NCBI RefSeq assembly: GCF_003151255.1
Contig: NZ_CP029481.1
Span: 930,001-994,000, forward strand
DNA from: Microvirga sp. 17 mud 1-3
GTDB lineage: Bacteria; Pseudomonadota; Alphaproteobacteria; Rhizobiales; Beijerinckiaceae
Length of the DNA: 64,000 nt
Reading direction: 5' to 3'
Shown here: positions 1 to 8,456 of the stretch, piece after piece
Position numbering within the stretch: position 1 is the stretch's first letter
How the letters are laid out: each line of letters opens with the position of its first letter
The notes under the pieces: generated by a model
The model's database searches: none
Seen by the model: only the letters and a program-made list of their open reading frames with translations
Told to the model about the DNA's origin: nothing
Position numbers and translations under genes: made by a program

Positions 1-858
1 CCCGGCGAGACCTGCGACGCCTGCCGGCTCGACCACCCGGCCGAGATGCCGCCGGACGAGCCGCATGGCTTCGAGGATCAGTTCGTCGCTGACCAGCACC
101 ACCTCGTCGACCGTGTCCCTCATGGAGGTGACCGCAAAGGGTACCGGCACCCGGACGGCAATGCCGTCGGCGATTGTGTTGACGGAGAGTGTTTCCAGCG
201 GCTGGCTCGCCGCGAAGGAATGCGCCATGCACGGCGCTCCCATGGCCGCGACCGCGACGATCCGGGTCTGGGGCGACCGATGCCTGAGCCACGATCCCAT
301 GCCTGTTGCGAGCGCACCGTTGCCGAGAGGGACGAAGATGGCATCGAGCGGCGGCAGGGCTTCCGTGATCTCGAGCGCGATCGTGCCGGCTCCCTCGGCA
401 ATGGCTGGCTCCGCCCCGTCTTCGACGAAGCGGAAGTCCTTATCGGCCGCAAATGCCCGTGCCTCAGCCTTCGCTGCATCCAGATCGGGCCCGTGAAGGA
501 TCACCTCGGCCCCGAGCCGGCGCATAGCCTCGATCTTGAGGGGGCTTGCCGTCTCGGCGGCAAAGACGATGACCCGGTGTCCGGCCCGGACGGCCGCATA
601 GGCGAGCCCCTGACCGAAATTGCCGGCCGAGGCCGCGACCAGCGTGCTGCCTTCGCTCAGGTCACGGGCGACGAACAGGCTCGTGCCACGGCCCTTGAAG
701 GAGCGGATCGGGTTGTCGGTCTCGTCCTTCAGCCACAGGGACAATCCCAGATGCCGGTCGAGATCCGGCGACGTTCGCAGGGCGGAGCCGCGGAAGACAG
801 GCGGGATCTGGTGGCGGGCCTCGGCGATCCGAGCAGGGGACAGGGAAGTGATGTTCAT
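1..858 (-). CDS. PLP-dependent threonine dehydratase-like lyase, EutB-like (3' end cut by window)
   Basis: The reading frame starts at an ATG on the minus strand and stays open to the window edge, giving about 286 residues. Fold-type II PLP enzyme features are visible: a Schiff-base lysine in SFKGRG near residue 45, a phosphate-binding glycine loop SAGNFGQG, and a conserved PLGNGAL segment. Known relatives are threonine dehydratases, serine racemases and EutB of ectoine-utilisation clusters. The EutB assignment is inferred from the neighbours (Lrp/DoeX-like regulator, DoeB/EutE-like deacylase, Ehu-like importer). It is divergent from the Lrp gene with about 100 bp between starts, so that regulator may control it. 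A generic threonine dehydratase remains possible. Confidence 0.8.
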   Translation of the reverse strand, partial: MNITSLSPARIAEARHQIPPVFRGSALRTSPDLDRHLGLSLWLKDETDNPIRSFKGRGTSLFVARDLSEGSTLVAASAGNFGQGLAYAAVRAGHRVIVFAAETASPLKIEAMRRLGAEVILHGPDLDAAKAEARAFAADKDFRFVEDGAEPAIAEGAGTIALEITEALPPLDAIFVPLGNGALATGMGSWLRHRSPQTRIVAVAAMGAPCMAHSFAASQPLETLSVNTIADGIAVRVPVPFAVTSMRDTVDEVVLVSDELILEAMRLVRRHLGRVVEPAGVAGLAG

Positions 859-958
859 AATAAAAAGCTTAGCAGGATCGCGCGATGCGTGTTCCCAATA
901 TTTGCGCTAAGTGCGCTGCAAAGCCGCGTAAGCTGACGCTTCCTTGCAGGATTCTCGC

Positions 959-1447
959 ATGCCCGATCTTGATGAGCTTGATCTCCGAATCCTTGACCTT
1001 GTCCAGGATGATGCCGATCAGTCGAGCGAAGCGATGGCTGGCGCGGTGGGGCTGTCGGCCTCCGCCGTGCAGCGGCGGTTGGCGCGCCTGAAGCGCGACG
1101 GCATCATCGAGAGGGTCGTCGCCCTGGCGGAGCCCCGATCCGTAGGCCACACCGTGACGGTGCTGGTCGAGGTGGAGATCGACAACGAGCGCCGCAGTGC
1201 CCTGGAGGGCTTCCAGCGCTGGGTTCTCGATGCGCCGGAGGTGCAGTCCTGCTGGTATGTCACGGGCGACGCCGACTACGCGCTCCTGGTCTGCACCCGG
1301 GACCTGGACGCCTACAATGCCTTCATCGAGCGCCTGATGACCGAGCAGCCGGTGGTGCGCAAATACAAGAGCCTGATCGCGCTCAAGACGATCAAGCGCG
1401 GGCTGAAGGTCCCTGTGAGGTGCTCGGACCCGGGCACTGGCGCATAA
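959..1447 (+). CDS. Lrp/AsnC family transcriptional regulator (DoeX-like)
   Basis: A 162-residue protein with an N-terminal winged helix-turn-helix (about residues 5-60, with LDELDLRILDLVQ and SASAVQRRLARL) followed by an AsnC-type ligand-sensing domain (about 70-150, with GDADYALLV). The ATG at 959 gives the family's normal N-terminus; a TTG five codons upstream is less likely. Such proteins form octamers that sense amino acids. It is divergent from the PLP lyase and convergent with the DoeB-like gene. In ectoine-degradation clusters an AsnC-type regulator (DoeX/AsnC) sits in the same company, so local control of this catabolic locus is the simplest inference. Confidence 0.9.
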   Translation: MPDLDELDLRILDLVQDDADQSSEAMAGAVGLSASAVQRRLARLKRDGIIERVVALAEPRSVGHTVTVLVEVEIDNERRSALEGFQRWVLDAPEVQSCWYVTGDADYALLVCTRDLDAYNAFIERLMTEQPVVRKYKSLIALKTIKRGLKVPVRCSDPGTGA

Positions 1448-1534
1448 GGAAGCCATACCGTCAGGCTCCTCATAACCGCTATCGCGGTTCATGAAACAGC
1501 GCCAGGGCGGGGTGCTACGTGGTCTTCTGGCCGG

Positions 1535-2551
1535 TCAGAGGGGCCGGCCGACATCCGTCATCAGGTTGTACAGGCAGTCGCCCCGGGCAGTCATCGTCGG
1601 GAAGCGCCGGCAGCTGACCATGCCGCCCGTCGGGAAGCGGAGCACCACGGGCGGGGTCAGGGGACTCTCGTAGGAGTGGATGCAGCCCGCCTCCTGGCCG
1701 GCTTCCACGACGTCGCCGACTGCGGCGAACGGTTGGAACAGCCCGCTCTCGGTCGCGTAGACGGCGGCGTTGCGGCCGAGCGATCTCATCAGCCGGCACC
1801 CATTCGTCTCCCGCACGGCCATGTCCGGTACGATCCCGTAATGCTTGAGGACCCGGCGGACCCCGGTCTCGGCGATCGCCAAGCCGACGGGCGAGAGGGT
1901 CGCGCCTCCGCCGAGTTCGGTCGTCAGAGCCGGAATGCCCCGCTGCTCGGCCGCGGCGTAGAGCGTCGTGGCCCCGCCGCCACCCTCTCCGTCGGTGAGC
2001 ACGCCGACCGGGGCGTCGAACGCCCGCAAGAGCTCCCGCACGGCCTCCTGGTGCTCGGGCGTCAGCCCCGGCCGGGCCAGCGCGAGCGGCAGATATTCGA
2101 GCGAGCGTCCGCCGGAGTGAAGATCGATCACCAGATCGGAGATCGGGAACAGGACGTCGTCGATGTAATGGGCGAGCATCTCGGTCGGCGAGCCATGGGC
2201 CTTGCCCGGGAACAGGCGGTTGAGATTGCCTTCGTCAATTGGGGACACCCGCTGGCCCGCCGCCACTGCCGGATAGTTCAGGGACGGCAGGATGATGATC
2301 CGCCCGTTGACCTGGGACGGAGAAATCTCCCGGGCCAGCTTGATCAGAGCAATTTGGCCCTCGTACTCGTCTCCATGATTCCCGGCCGAGAGCAGGATTG
2401 TCGGGCCGCGGCCGTTCCGGATGCAGATCAGCGGGATTGGAATCCAGCCATAGGCCGACATGTTCGACGAATACGGAAGCCGGAGGTAGTCCGCTTGCTT
2501 GCCGTCCAGATCGAAATCGATGGCCGTCCAAATGCGGGTGGTGTTCGACAC
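1535..2551 (-). CDS. Succinylglutamate desuccinylase/aspartoacylase family deacylase, DoeB/EutE-like
   Basis: A 338-residue zinc carboxypeptidase-like amidohydrolase. The zinc site is visible as NHGDEYEG (His and Glu ligands, near residue 60) and DLHSGG (third ligand, near 145), with a catalytic glutamate in TTELGGG. The C-terminal part is a beta-rich lipoyl-like domain (SGLFQPFAAVGDVVEAGQ). The closest known function is N-alpha-acetyl-diaminobutyrate deacetylase (DoeB/EutE) of ectoine catabolism, which releases acetate. It is last in a minus-strand run behind an amino-acid ABC importer, so it probably deacylates an imported or hydrolysed N-acyl amino acid. The exact substrate cannot be read from sequence. 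Confidence 0.82.
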   Translation of the reverse strand: MSNTTRIWTAIDFDLDGKQADYLRLPYSSNMSAYGWIPIPLICIRNGRGPTILLSAGNHGDEYEGQIALIKLAREISPSQVNGRIIILPSLNYPAVAAGQRVSPIDEGNLNRLFPGKAHGSPTEMLAHYIDDVLFPISDLVIDLHSGGRSLEYLPLALARPGLTPEHQEAVRELLRAFDAPVGVLTDGEGGGGATTLYAAAEQRGIPALTTELGGGATLSPVGLAIAETGVRRVLKHYGIVPDMAVRETNGCRLMRSLGRNAAVYATESGLFQPFAAVGDVVEAGQEAGCIHSYESPLTPPVVLRFPTGGMVSCRRFPTMTARGDCLYNLMTDVGRPL

Positions 2552-2603
2552 GACGTGTTCTCCAGTGGCAAGCGGTACTTATTGGACGGGGGATTTTGTC
2601 GGC

Positions 2604-3380
2604 TCAGAGGATTTGACGGAGAAAGGCCCTCGTCCGCTCGTTCTGCGGGTTCGTGAAGAACTCCGACGGAGGAGCGCTCTCGACAATGCGGCCGCCATCC
2701 ATGAACACGATCGAGTCGGCCACCTTGCGGGCAAACCCCATCTCGTGCGTGACGCACATCATCGTCATGCCGTCCCGCGCGAGCTCTATCATGACATCGA
2801 GCACCTCGTTGATCATTTCCGGATCGAGCGCGGAGGTGGGCTCGTCGAACAGCATCACCTTCGGCTTCATGCACAATGCGCGCGCAATCGCGACACGCTG
2901 CTGCTGCCCGCCGGAGAGCTGGCTCGGGAACTTGTGCACCTGCTCGGGGATCCTGACCCTTTCCAGATAGTGACGAGCAATGTCCTCGGCCTCTCGGCGC
3001 GGGATGCTGCGGGCCCGTCGCATCGCCAGGGTGCAATTCTGCAGGACCGTAAGGTGAGGGAACAGGTTGAAGTGCTGAAAGACCATGCCGACGTCGCGCC
3101 GCAGCTCATGGAGGCGCTTGGCGACCGCTCCGACCTCCTGGCCGTAGATGAAGATCTGGCCGTCCTGATGGCGCTCAAGCTGGTTGACGCACCGGATCAG
3201 GGTCGACTTGCCCGATCCCGATGGACCGCAGACGACGACCTGCTGTCCCACGTGGATGCGCAGATCGATGTCCTTCAGGACATGGAACGTCCCGTACCAC
3301 TTGTTCAGTGACTGGATGTCGACTGCGACCTCGCGCGGCTCCGCGACACTGCTTCCGGTTTTAAGGGTGCTGATTTCCAT
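2604..3380 (-). CDS. Polar amino acid-type ABC transporter ATP-binding protein, EhuA-like
   Basis: A 258-residue ATPase of the HisP/GlnQ class. Walker A (GPSGSGKST), the Q-loop ([13 protein letters not shown]), the signature LSGGQQQR, Walker B ([14 protein letters not shown]) and the switch histidine (VTHE) are all intact. The ATG at 3380 was preferred to the GTG directly before it. It lies 9 bp downstream of the second permease gene and 52 bp upstream of the deacylase, consistent with one transcript. It energises uptake for the binding protein and two permeases of the same operon. Confidence 0.93.
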   Translation of the reverse strand: MEISTLKTGSSVAEPREVAVDIQSLNKWYGTFHVLKDIDLRIHVGQQVVVCGPSGSGKSTLIRCVNQLERHQDGQIFIYGQEVGAVAKRLHELRRDVGMVFQHFNLFPHLTVLQNCTLAMRRARSIPRREAEDIARHYLERVRIPEQVHKFPSQLSGGQQQRVAIARALCMKPKVMLFDEPTSALDPEMINEVLDVMIELARDGMTMMCVTHEMGFARKVADSIVFMDGGRIVESAPPSEFFTNPQNERTRAFLRQIL

Positions 3381-3392
3381 CACGATGTCCGG

Positions 3393-4052
3393 TTAGCGTT
3401 TGGCGGATTTCAGGAGCCGGGTTTCCATCAGGCGCACGAGCTGGGCGATTGAAACCGCGAGGACCAGGAAGATGACCCCGACGGTCAGCATAGGCTCGGC
3501 ATATCTGAACGTGTCGGATGCGATCTCCATCGCCTGCCCGAGCATCTCCGGGACTGCGATGATCGCCAGATACGGCGTGGCCTTCAGGATCGACACGAAA
3601 TAGTTCCCCATCGGGGCCGCGATGTTGCGCAGCATCTGGGGCGCGATGACGAAGATCACGATGTCGAGCCGCCGGAGACCGAGCGCGTGTGCGGCCTCGA
3701 ACTGGCCGCTCGGGATCCCGTCGATTCCGGCCTTGAACACCTCTGCAAGATACCCGCTGTAGTACAGGCTCAGGCCGAGGATGCCGACCACATAGGACGG
3801 GAGGGTGACTCCGTAGAACGGCAGGACGAAGTACAGGAAATAGAGCTGCACCAGGACGGGAGTGGAGCGGATGAAGTCGATCAGGAACCGCATCACGTAG
3901 GACATGACGCGGCTGGAGCGGCGCAGGATCTCGAAGGTAAAGCCCAGGAGCGCCGCGCCAAGGCAGCTCACGATCGTCACCCAGATGGTTGTCCCCAGGG
4001 CGGATAGAATGATCGGCAGGCTCGCGATGGCGAAATCGAGGTTAAAATTCAC
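3393..4052 (-). CDS. Amino acid ABC transporter permease (HisM/GlnP family), EhuD-like
   Basis: A 219-residue inner-membrane permease with about five hydrophobic helices. The EAA-type cytoplasmic loop that docks on the ATPase is visible (EAAHALGLRRLD, about residues 138-150). Its GTG start overlaps the end of the upstream permease gene by 11 bp, suggesting translational coupling. It would pair with the upstream permease to form the channel of a polar amino acid or ectoine-type importer. Confidence 0.9.
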   Translation of the reverse strand: MNFNLDFAIASLPIILSALGTTIWVTIVSCLGAALLGFTFEILRRSSRVMSYVMRFLIDFIRSTPVLVQLYFLYFVLPFYGVTLPSYVVGILGLSLYYSGYLAEVFKAGIDGIPSGQFEAAHALGLRRLDIVIFVIAPQMLRNIAAPMGNYFVSILKATPYLAIIAVPEMLGQAMEIASDTFRYAEPMLTVGVIFLVLAVSIAQLVRLMETRLLKSAKR

Positions 4053-4701
4053 CGCGGGTCCTTTCGCTGACCGCCACCCGCTTCTCCACCCACCGGCCGA
4101 GGATCGTGGCCGGGTAGCAGACGATGAAGTAGGCGACGAGAAGGGCCGAATAGGTGCCGACCGGGTCGTATTGGAGCTGCGAGATCTCCTTTGCCCGGAA
4201 TGTCATGTCGGTCAGCGTGATCAGGGACACCAGGGCGGTACCCTTGATCAGCTGGATGACCTGGTTGATGAAGGTCGGCGTCATGGCCTTGAAGGCCTGC
4301 GGCAGCTCGATCAGCGCGAGGATGTGCAGGCGGCGCAGGCCGAGGGCCCTACCGGCCTCGACCTGGCCCGGATCGAGCGCCTGCAGGGCCGCACGGACTG
4401 CCTGGCTGCCGTAGCCGCCGATGTTCAGCCCGAGCGCCATCGCCGCAACGGTGATGCCCGACAGAGTGATGCCGAAACTCGGCAGAGTGTAGTAGAAGAC
4501 GAACAGCAGAACGATGACGGGCGAGCTTCGCCAGAACTCGATGATCGCCGTAACGATCCATCGCGCCGGGCCAGTGGTGAAGTGCTGCAGTATTCCGAAC
4601 ACCAGCGCAAAGGGGACAGCGTAGGCCATCCCCCACAGCGTGACGGTGGCCGTGACGCCGAAGCCTTCGAAAATGCCGGCCAGGATCTCGACGAAGCTCA
4701 T
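4042..4701 (-). CDS. Amino acid ABC transporter permease (HisM/GlnP family), EhuC-like
   Basis: A 219-residue permease of the same family and length as its downstream partner, with an EAA loop (EAGRALGLRRLH) and about five transmembrane helices. It follows the binding-protein gene by 30 bp. Together the two permeases form the heterodimeric pore typical of family 3 amino acid importers. Substrate preference is set by the adjacent binding protein. Confidence 0.9.
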   Translation of the reverse strand: MSFVEILAGIFEGFGVTATVTLWGMAYAVPFALVFGILQHFTTGPARWIVTAIIEFWRSSPVIVLLFVFYYTLPSFGITLSGITVAAMALGLNIGGYGSQAVRAALQALDPGQVEAGRALGLRRLHILALIELPQAFKAMTPTFINQVIQLIKGTALVSLITLTDMTFRAKEISQLQYDPVGTYSALLVAYFIVCYPATILGRWVEKRVAVSERTRGEF

Positions 4702-4731
4702 TCCCGCACATCCTCAATGTCGCATGAGCGA

Positions 4732-5616
4732 TCAGTCGCCCTTGCAGACATCCGCGGTCTTGATTTCGGGAGCCATTTCGGCATCGGTGAAGCCGTAGGT
4801 CTCCATGATCTTTTTGACCGTGCCGTCGGCCTTCAGCTTCGCCAGACGCTCGTTGAACAGGTCGCGAAGCGCCGCGTCGTTGGTCCGGAACGCGATGGCC
4901 GTATACATGGCGGACGGAAGGCCGTTCTCCTTGGTGAGGCCCGTGAATGGCGCCGCCCGTTCGAGGCCCTTGACGTTCTTGTCCTGCAGCAGGGAGACGA
5001 CGCTCGGCGCCGAGAGCGTCGCTGCATCGGCGCGCCCGCCAAGCACGGCGGAGACGAGATCAGTGGTCTCGTGGAGCTGGAGAATCTGGTCCTGCGGAAC
5101 TCCGGCCGCGATGGCGTTCTTGGTGTTCTCAGTGCCCCGGCCACCGGCAAGACGGATCTTCGGATTCGACGCAATGTCCGCGTAGCTGTGAATGTTCAGC
5201 GGGTTGCCCTGCTTGACGATGAGCCCGTCGCCGACTGCGAGGTCCGGCTCGCTGAAGATCACTTCCTGGCAGCGCTTGGGCGTGATCGCGATTCCGGAAG
5301 CGATCATGTCGAACCGATTAGCATTGAGGCCCGGGATGAGTGCTCCGAACTCCGAGATGACGAAATTGATGTTCTTGATGCCGAGAGGCTCGAGCGCCGC
5401 CTTGACCAGATCGGGGTGATAGCCCTGGACTTCGCCCGTGCTGCTGCGGAAGCCCCAGGGCGCGCGGTTATGGATGCCGATCGTCAGGGTCCCGGAGGCG
5501 AGGCGCTCCTTCGCATCCGACTGGGCCAGCGCCGCAGGCCCGCTGCCCGCGAAGGCCGCGAGCGCAAGCGCCGCGAGTCCTGCCTTGATGGTCAGTCTTC
5601 TGGTCATGTTCAACAT
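4732..5616 (-). CDS. Family 3 extracellular solute-binding protein, EhuB-like
   Basis: A 294-residue periplasmic protein. A twin-arginine-like start (MTRRLTIKAGLAAL) leads into a hydrophobic signal segment ending at ALAQS. The start at 5616 was chosen because a GAGAGGGA ribosome-binding site lies about 6 bp before it; a longer frame exists upstream. The segments EFGALIPGL, RFDMIASGIAITPKRC and FSEPD match my recollection of the ectoine/hydroxyectoine binding protein EhuB rather than generic glutamine binders. The mature protein contains cysteines in the TPKRC and ADVCKGD segments. The substrate is inferred to be ectoine-like or a related amino acid, which a binding assay could settle. Confidence 0.85.
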   Translation of the reverse strand: MLNMTRRLTIKAGLAALALAAFAGSGPAALAQSDAKERLASGTLTIGIHNRAPWGFRSSTGEVQGYHPDLVKAALEPLGIKNINFVISEFGALIPGLNANRFDMIASGIAITPKRCQEVIFSEPDLAVGDGLIVKQGNPLNIHSYADIASNPKIRLAGGRGTENTKNAIAAGVPQDQILQLHETTDLVSAVLGGRADAATLSAPSVVSLLQDKNVKGLERAAPFTGLTKENGLPSAMYTAIAFRTNDAALRDLFNERLAKLKADGTVKKIMETYGFTDAEMAPEIKTADVCKGD

Positions 5617-5662
5617 CACAAGTCCCTCTCGTTGTTGGTTTGCTGTGTGAAGAATTCGGGCG

Positions 5663-6862
5663 TCACGCACCCGCCGGCGCGGGAGACGCGGTTTCGCAGA
5701 ACGTGTCGAGCGCCGCGAAGAACCGGTCGAGATCCTCCTGCAGATCCGACAGGGCCTCCACGCCGATGCTGACGCGCAGGACCAGATCCTCTCCGGGCCA
5801 TGGTTGAGCGGTGCGATTGGCCTTGACGGGCATCGGGGCCACCAGGCTCCGGGTCCCGCCCCAGGATGCCCCGATGGCGAAGATCTTCAGGGCATCGAGC
5901 GCCGCGAAGACATGCGGCGTTGCGGCCGGGGTGAAGATGATCCCGAAGACGCCGCTCGCTCCGTTGAAGTCGCGCTTCCAGAACTCATGGCCCGGATTCC
6001 CCGGCAGGGGAGGGTAGAGGATCCGATCCACACTCGGCTGATCGGCGATTGCGGGCAGCAGGCGCCTGGTCGTCTCGGCGCAGTAGTGGAGACGCACCGC
6101 CATCGTCTCCATCCCCCGGAGAACGAGCGAACAATCGTCAGGGGAGACCCCGATGCCCAGGCGGCTCAGTTTGCCCTTGACGGTGGACGCCATCGCCTGA
6201 TCGCGAACCGTAATCGATCCCATCAGCACGTCCGAGTGGCCGGAGAAATACTTCGTCAGCGCCTCGACGACGATATCGGCGCCGTGTTGGAGAGGCTTGA
6301 AGAGCAGTGGGGTGGCCCAGGTATTGTCACAGCCGAGCAGGGCGCCGTGTCGATGGGCAATCTCCGCGAGGCGACGCATGTCCTGGACCTCCATGGTCGT
6401 GGAGCCGGGCGATTCCGCCCAGATCATCCGCGTCCGGCGATCCATCATGCGCTCGAGCTCGTCCGGCGCCGTCGGGTCGTAGAACGCGACGTCGATCCCG
6501 AGCGTCCTGAGATCCTTCTCGGCGAAATCCCGGAGGGGCGGGTAGACCGTGTCGGCGATAAGGATTCGATCCCCCGCTTGGACGAAGGACAGAATCGCGA
6601 CCGTGATCGCGGCCTGGCCGGACGGGACCAGGAAGGTCCTATGGCCTTGCTGGAGAGCGGTGATCTTATGGGCGAGCGTGCGCGAGGTCGGCGTTCCGGA
6701 CAACCCGTAGCTGTAACCCTCGTCGCCGCGCTCATGGCGCTTCTGATAGCTCTGCGCATTCGGGAACGGGATCGTGGATGCCCGATAGACCGGAACTCCA
6801 AGGCTCGCGAAGCCGTCCCGGCTAGCTTCGGAGGAAATGACGCAACGTGTCCAGTCGTCCAT
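5663..6862 (-). CDS. Cys/Met metabolism PLP-dependent enzyme, cystathionine beta-lyase (MetC)-like
   Basis: A 399-residue fold-type I PLP enzyme. The Schiff-base lysine is in EALTKYFSGHSD (about residue 210), with the PLP-binding aspartate in GCDNTWATP and the phosphate-binding SGQAA near residue 80. This is the trans-sulfuration family (MetB/MetC/MetY). It is first in the minus-strand run, 46 bp before the binding-protein gene, and divergent from a LysR gene. Placement with an amino-acid importer suggests a C-S or beta-lyase acting on an imported compound rather than housekeeping methionine synthesis; this is inference. Confidence 0.85.
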   Translation of the reverse strand: MDDWTRCVISSEASRDGFASLGVPVYRASTIPFPNAQSYQKRHERGDEGYSYGLSGTPTSRTLAHKITALQQGHRTFLVPSGQAAITVAILSFVQAGDRILIADTVYPPLRDFAEKDLRTLGIDVAFYDPTAPDELERMMDRRTRMIWAESPGSTTMEVQDMRRLAEIAHRHGALLGCDNTWATPLLFKPLQHGADIVVEALTKYFSGHSDVLMGSITVRDQAMASTVKGKLSRLGIGVSPDDCSLVLRGMETMAVRLHYCAETTRRLLPAIADQPSVDRILYPPLPGNPGHEFWKRDFNGASGVFGIIFTPAATPHVFAALDALKIFAIGASWGGTRSLVAPMPVKANRTAQPWPGEDLVLRVSIGVEALSDLQEDLDRFFAALDTFCETASPAPAGA

Positions 6863-6905
6863 AGGCGCTATCCTTGCTGGGTTCCCTATAGATCATGGTG
6901 ACCCT

Positions 6906-6923
6906 ATTCCGTCCAATACGAAT
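6906..6923. promoter_or_regulatory. Candidate LysR operator in the divergent 6862/6977 promoter region
   Basis: ATTC at 6906-6909 and GAAT at 6920-6923 form an interrupted dyad with a 10-bp spacer, in AT-rich DNA between the MetC-like and LysR genes. LysR regulators usually bind interrupted dyads in such positions. The match to the T-N11-A rule is not exact, so this is only a candidate. Confidence 0.35.
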
Positions 6924-6976
6924 ATTGTGCCTGACTATTCTCTGTGGTTATATGTTTCCTATCCTGTGAGGGCGGC

Positions 6977-7897
6977 ATGAATCAGCGCCAAATCGAAGTC
7001 TTTCATGCCGTAATGACGGCCGGGACGGCCTCCCGCGCGGCGGAGGTCCTGCGTATCTCGCAGCCCGCCGTCAGCAAGGCGATCCAGGAGCTAGAGCGAT
7101 CTGTCGGGTTCGCGCTCTTCGAGAGGATCAAGGGCCGTATGGTCCCGACGCCAGAGGGCCAGCTCTTCCAGCGGGAGGTGGAAGCCTCCTTCCTCGGCAT
7201 GGCGCACCTGCGCAGCATCGCGGCACGGATCCGGGACTTCGGCTCGGGTGAAATTCGTCTGGCCAGCCTCTCGGCGCTGAGCACGAATATCGTTCCGCTC
7301 GCCCTTCGCCGTTTCAGGGACAGGCACCCGCAGGTGGCCATCACTTTGCAGGCCCAATTGTCGTCGACCATCCGCGATCTGGTCGCGTCTGGGCAGTTCG
7401 ATCTCGGCATCGCGGCGGACGAGGTCGACGTCACGGGTGTCGTTGCCCGGCCCTTCATGACCTGTCGCGCCTCGATTGCCGTCTATCCGGGGCACCGGCT
7501 CGAGAGCGCCCGCTCCATAACGGCGGCGGATCTGCATGGCGAGGAATTCATTGCTCTGGCGCCGCAGGACACGACGCGGATGGAGGCGGATTCCATCTTC
7601 GCCGCTGCGCAGGTGCAGCCCCGCATCGTCCTCGAGACGCCGTTCTCGTCAACCGTCTGCGCGATGGTGCGGGCAAAGCTCGGTTGCGGCCTCGTGAATC
7701 CGCTGACCGCCGAGATCTATCTGAACAACGGATTGATCCTGAAGCCGTTCGAGCCGGCCGTGCATTTCCGGACCCTGCTGCTGTTCCCGCTCAATCCAAG
7801 GCCGTCACGGATTCTCCAGGACTGCGTCGAGGAACTGGACCGCGCCGTGGCCGAACTGTCCTCGCAGCTCGGAACCTCCGACGCCGACCTCTTGTGA
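6977..7897 (+). CDS. LysR family transcriptional regulator
   Basis: A 306-residue LTTR. The N-terminal winged helix (residues 1-60) contains MTAGTASRAAEVLRISQPAV and FALFER; a periplasmic-binding-like effector domain follows (about 90-295). The ATG at 6977 gives the canonical MNQRQIEVFHAV start, with a GAGGG site a few bases upstream. It is divergent from the MetC-like gene that heads the importer operon, so it probably controls that operon in response to a substrate or product. Confidence 0.92.
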   Translation: MNQRQIEVFHAVMTAGTASRAAEVLRISQPAVSKAIQELERSVGFALFERIKGRMVPTPEGQLFQREVEASFLGMAHLRSIAARIRDFGSGEIRLASLSALSTNIVPLALRRFRDRHPQVAITLQAQLSSTIRDLVASGQFDLGIAADEVDVTGVVARPFMTCRASIAVYPGHRLESARSITAADLHGEEFIALAPQDTTRMEADSIFAAAQVQPRIVLETPFSSTVCAMVRAKLGCGLVNPLTAEIYLNNGLILKPFEPAVHFRTLLLFPLNPRPSRILQDCVEELDRAVAELSSQLGTSDADLL

Positions 7898-8012
7898 ACC
7901 ATTCCGGTGCCGCCCGGTACCGCGGCGTGCCCGATCCTTGGGGGCATCGCCCCGGCATTGAAAAGCAGCGGCACGGCGACATAACCTCGGCCGAGAGGGC
8001 GGGAGGTCCGAC

Positions 8013-8456
8013 ATGACCACAATGACGGTCCGGTTGCGGAGCGTTCCCGAGACGCAGGCCTGTCTCGGCTGGGCGGGCGCCCATTCGGTTGTCGTCGACC
8101 GGCCGGCCGGCAAAGCCGGTGGGCAGGGGCTCGGCTTCAATGGCGGGCAGCTGCTTGCCCTCGCCATCGGCGGCTGCTTCTGCAACGATCTCCATTATGT
8201 CGCTCACGCCATGGGAATCGAGCTCGTCTCGGTGGCCGTCGACGTTACCGTGAAGTTCGAAGGCGAGCCTCTCCTGGCGACGGGTGCGGATGTTCGGGTC
8301 TCTGTCGAGGCCGCCGACGCGAAGGCCGATCTGGACGCGTTGATCGCGCGGGCGCAGGCGACGTCCACCGTCAGCAATTCCATCGCGCGCGGCGTCCCCG
8401 TTCGCGTCTCGCCGGTTTCCGGTCCGGCGCCGGAGATCCTGGCGCTCTCCCGCTAG
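8013..8456 (+). CDS. OsmC family protein
   Basis: A 147-residue OsmC/Ohr-fold protein. The conserved first cysteine region is present as GGCFCNDLHYVA (about residues 54-65). The second active-site cysteine, normally just before the VSN motif, appears replaced: the segment reads TSTVSNSIARG. Classical OsmC and Ohr reduce organic hydroperoxides with two cysteines, so this copy may not be a standard peroxidase. It overlaps the end of the convergent secreted-protein gene by 4 bp. Confidence 0.85.
   Translation: MTTMTVRLRSVPETQACLGWAGAHSVVVDRPAGKAGGQGLGFNGGQLLALAIGGCFCNDLHYVAHAMGIELVSVAVDVTVKFEGEPLLATGADVRVSVEAADAKADLDALIARAQATSTVSNSIARGVPVRVSPVSGPAPEILALSR

Noticed and set aside
1500..1560. GGCCGG...CCGGCC dyad near the end of the deacylase gene as a terminator
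   Set aside because: Its right part lies inside the coding 3' end and there is no U tract; not convincing.
3904..5772. 622-codon plus-strand frame over the permease and binding-protein genes
   Set aside because: Antisense shadow of clear ABC transporter genes.
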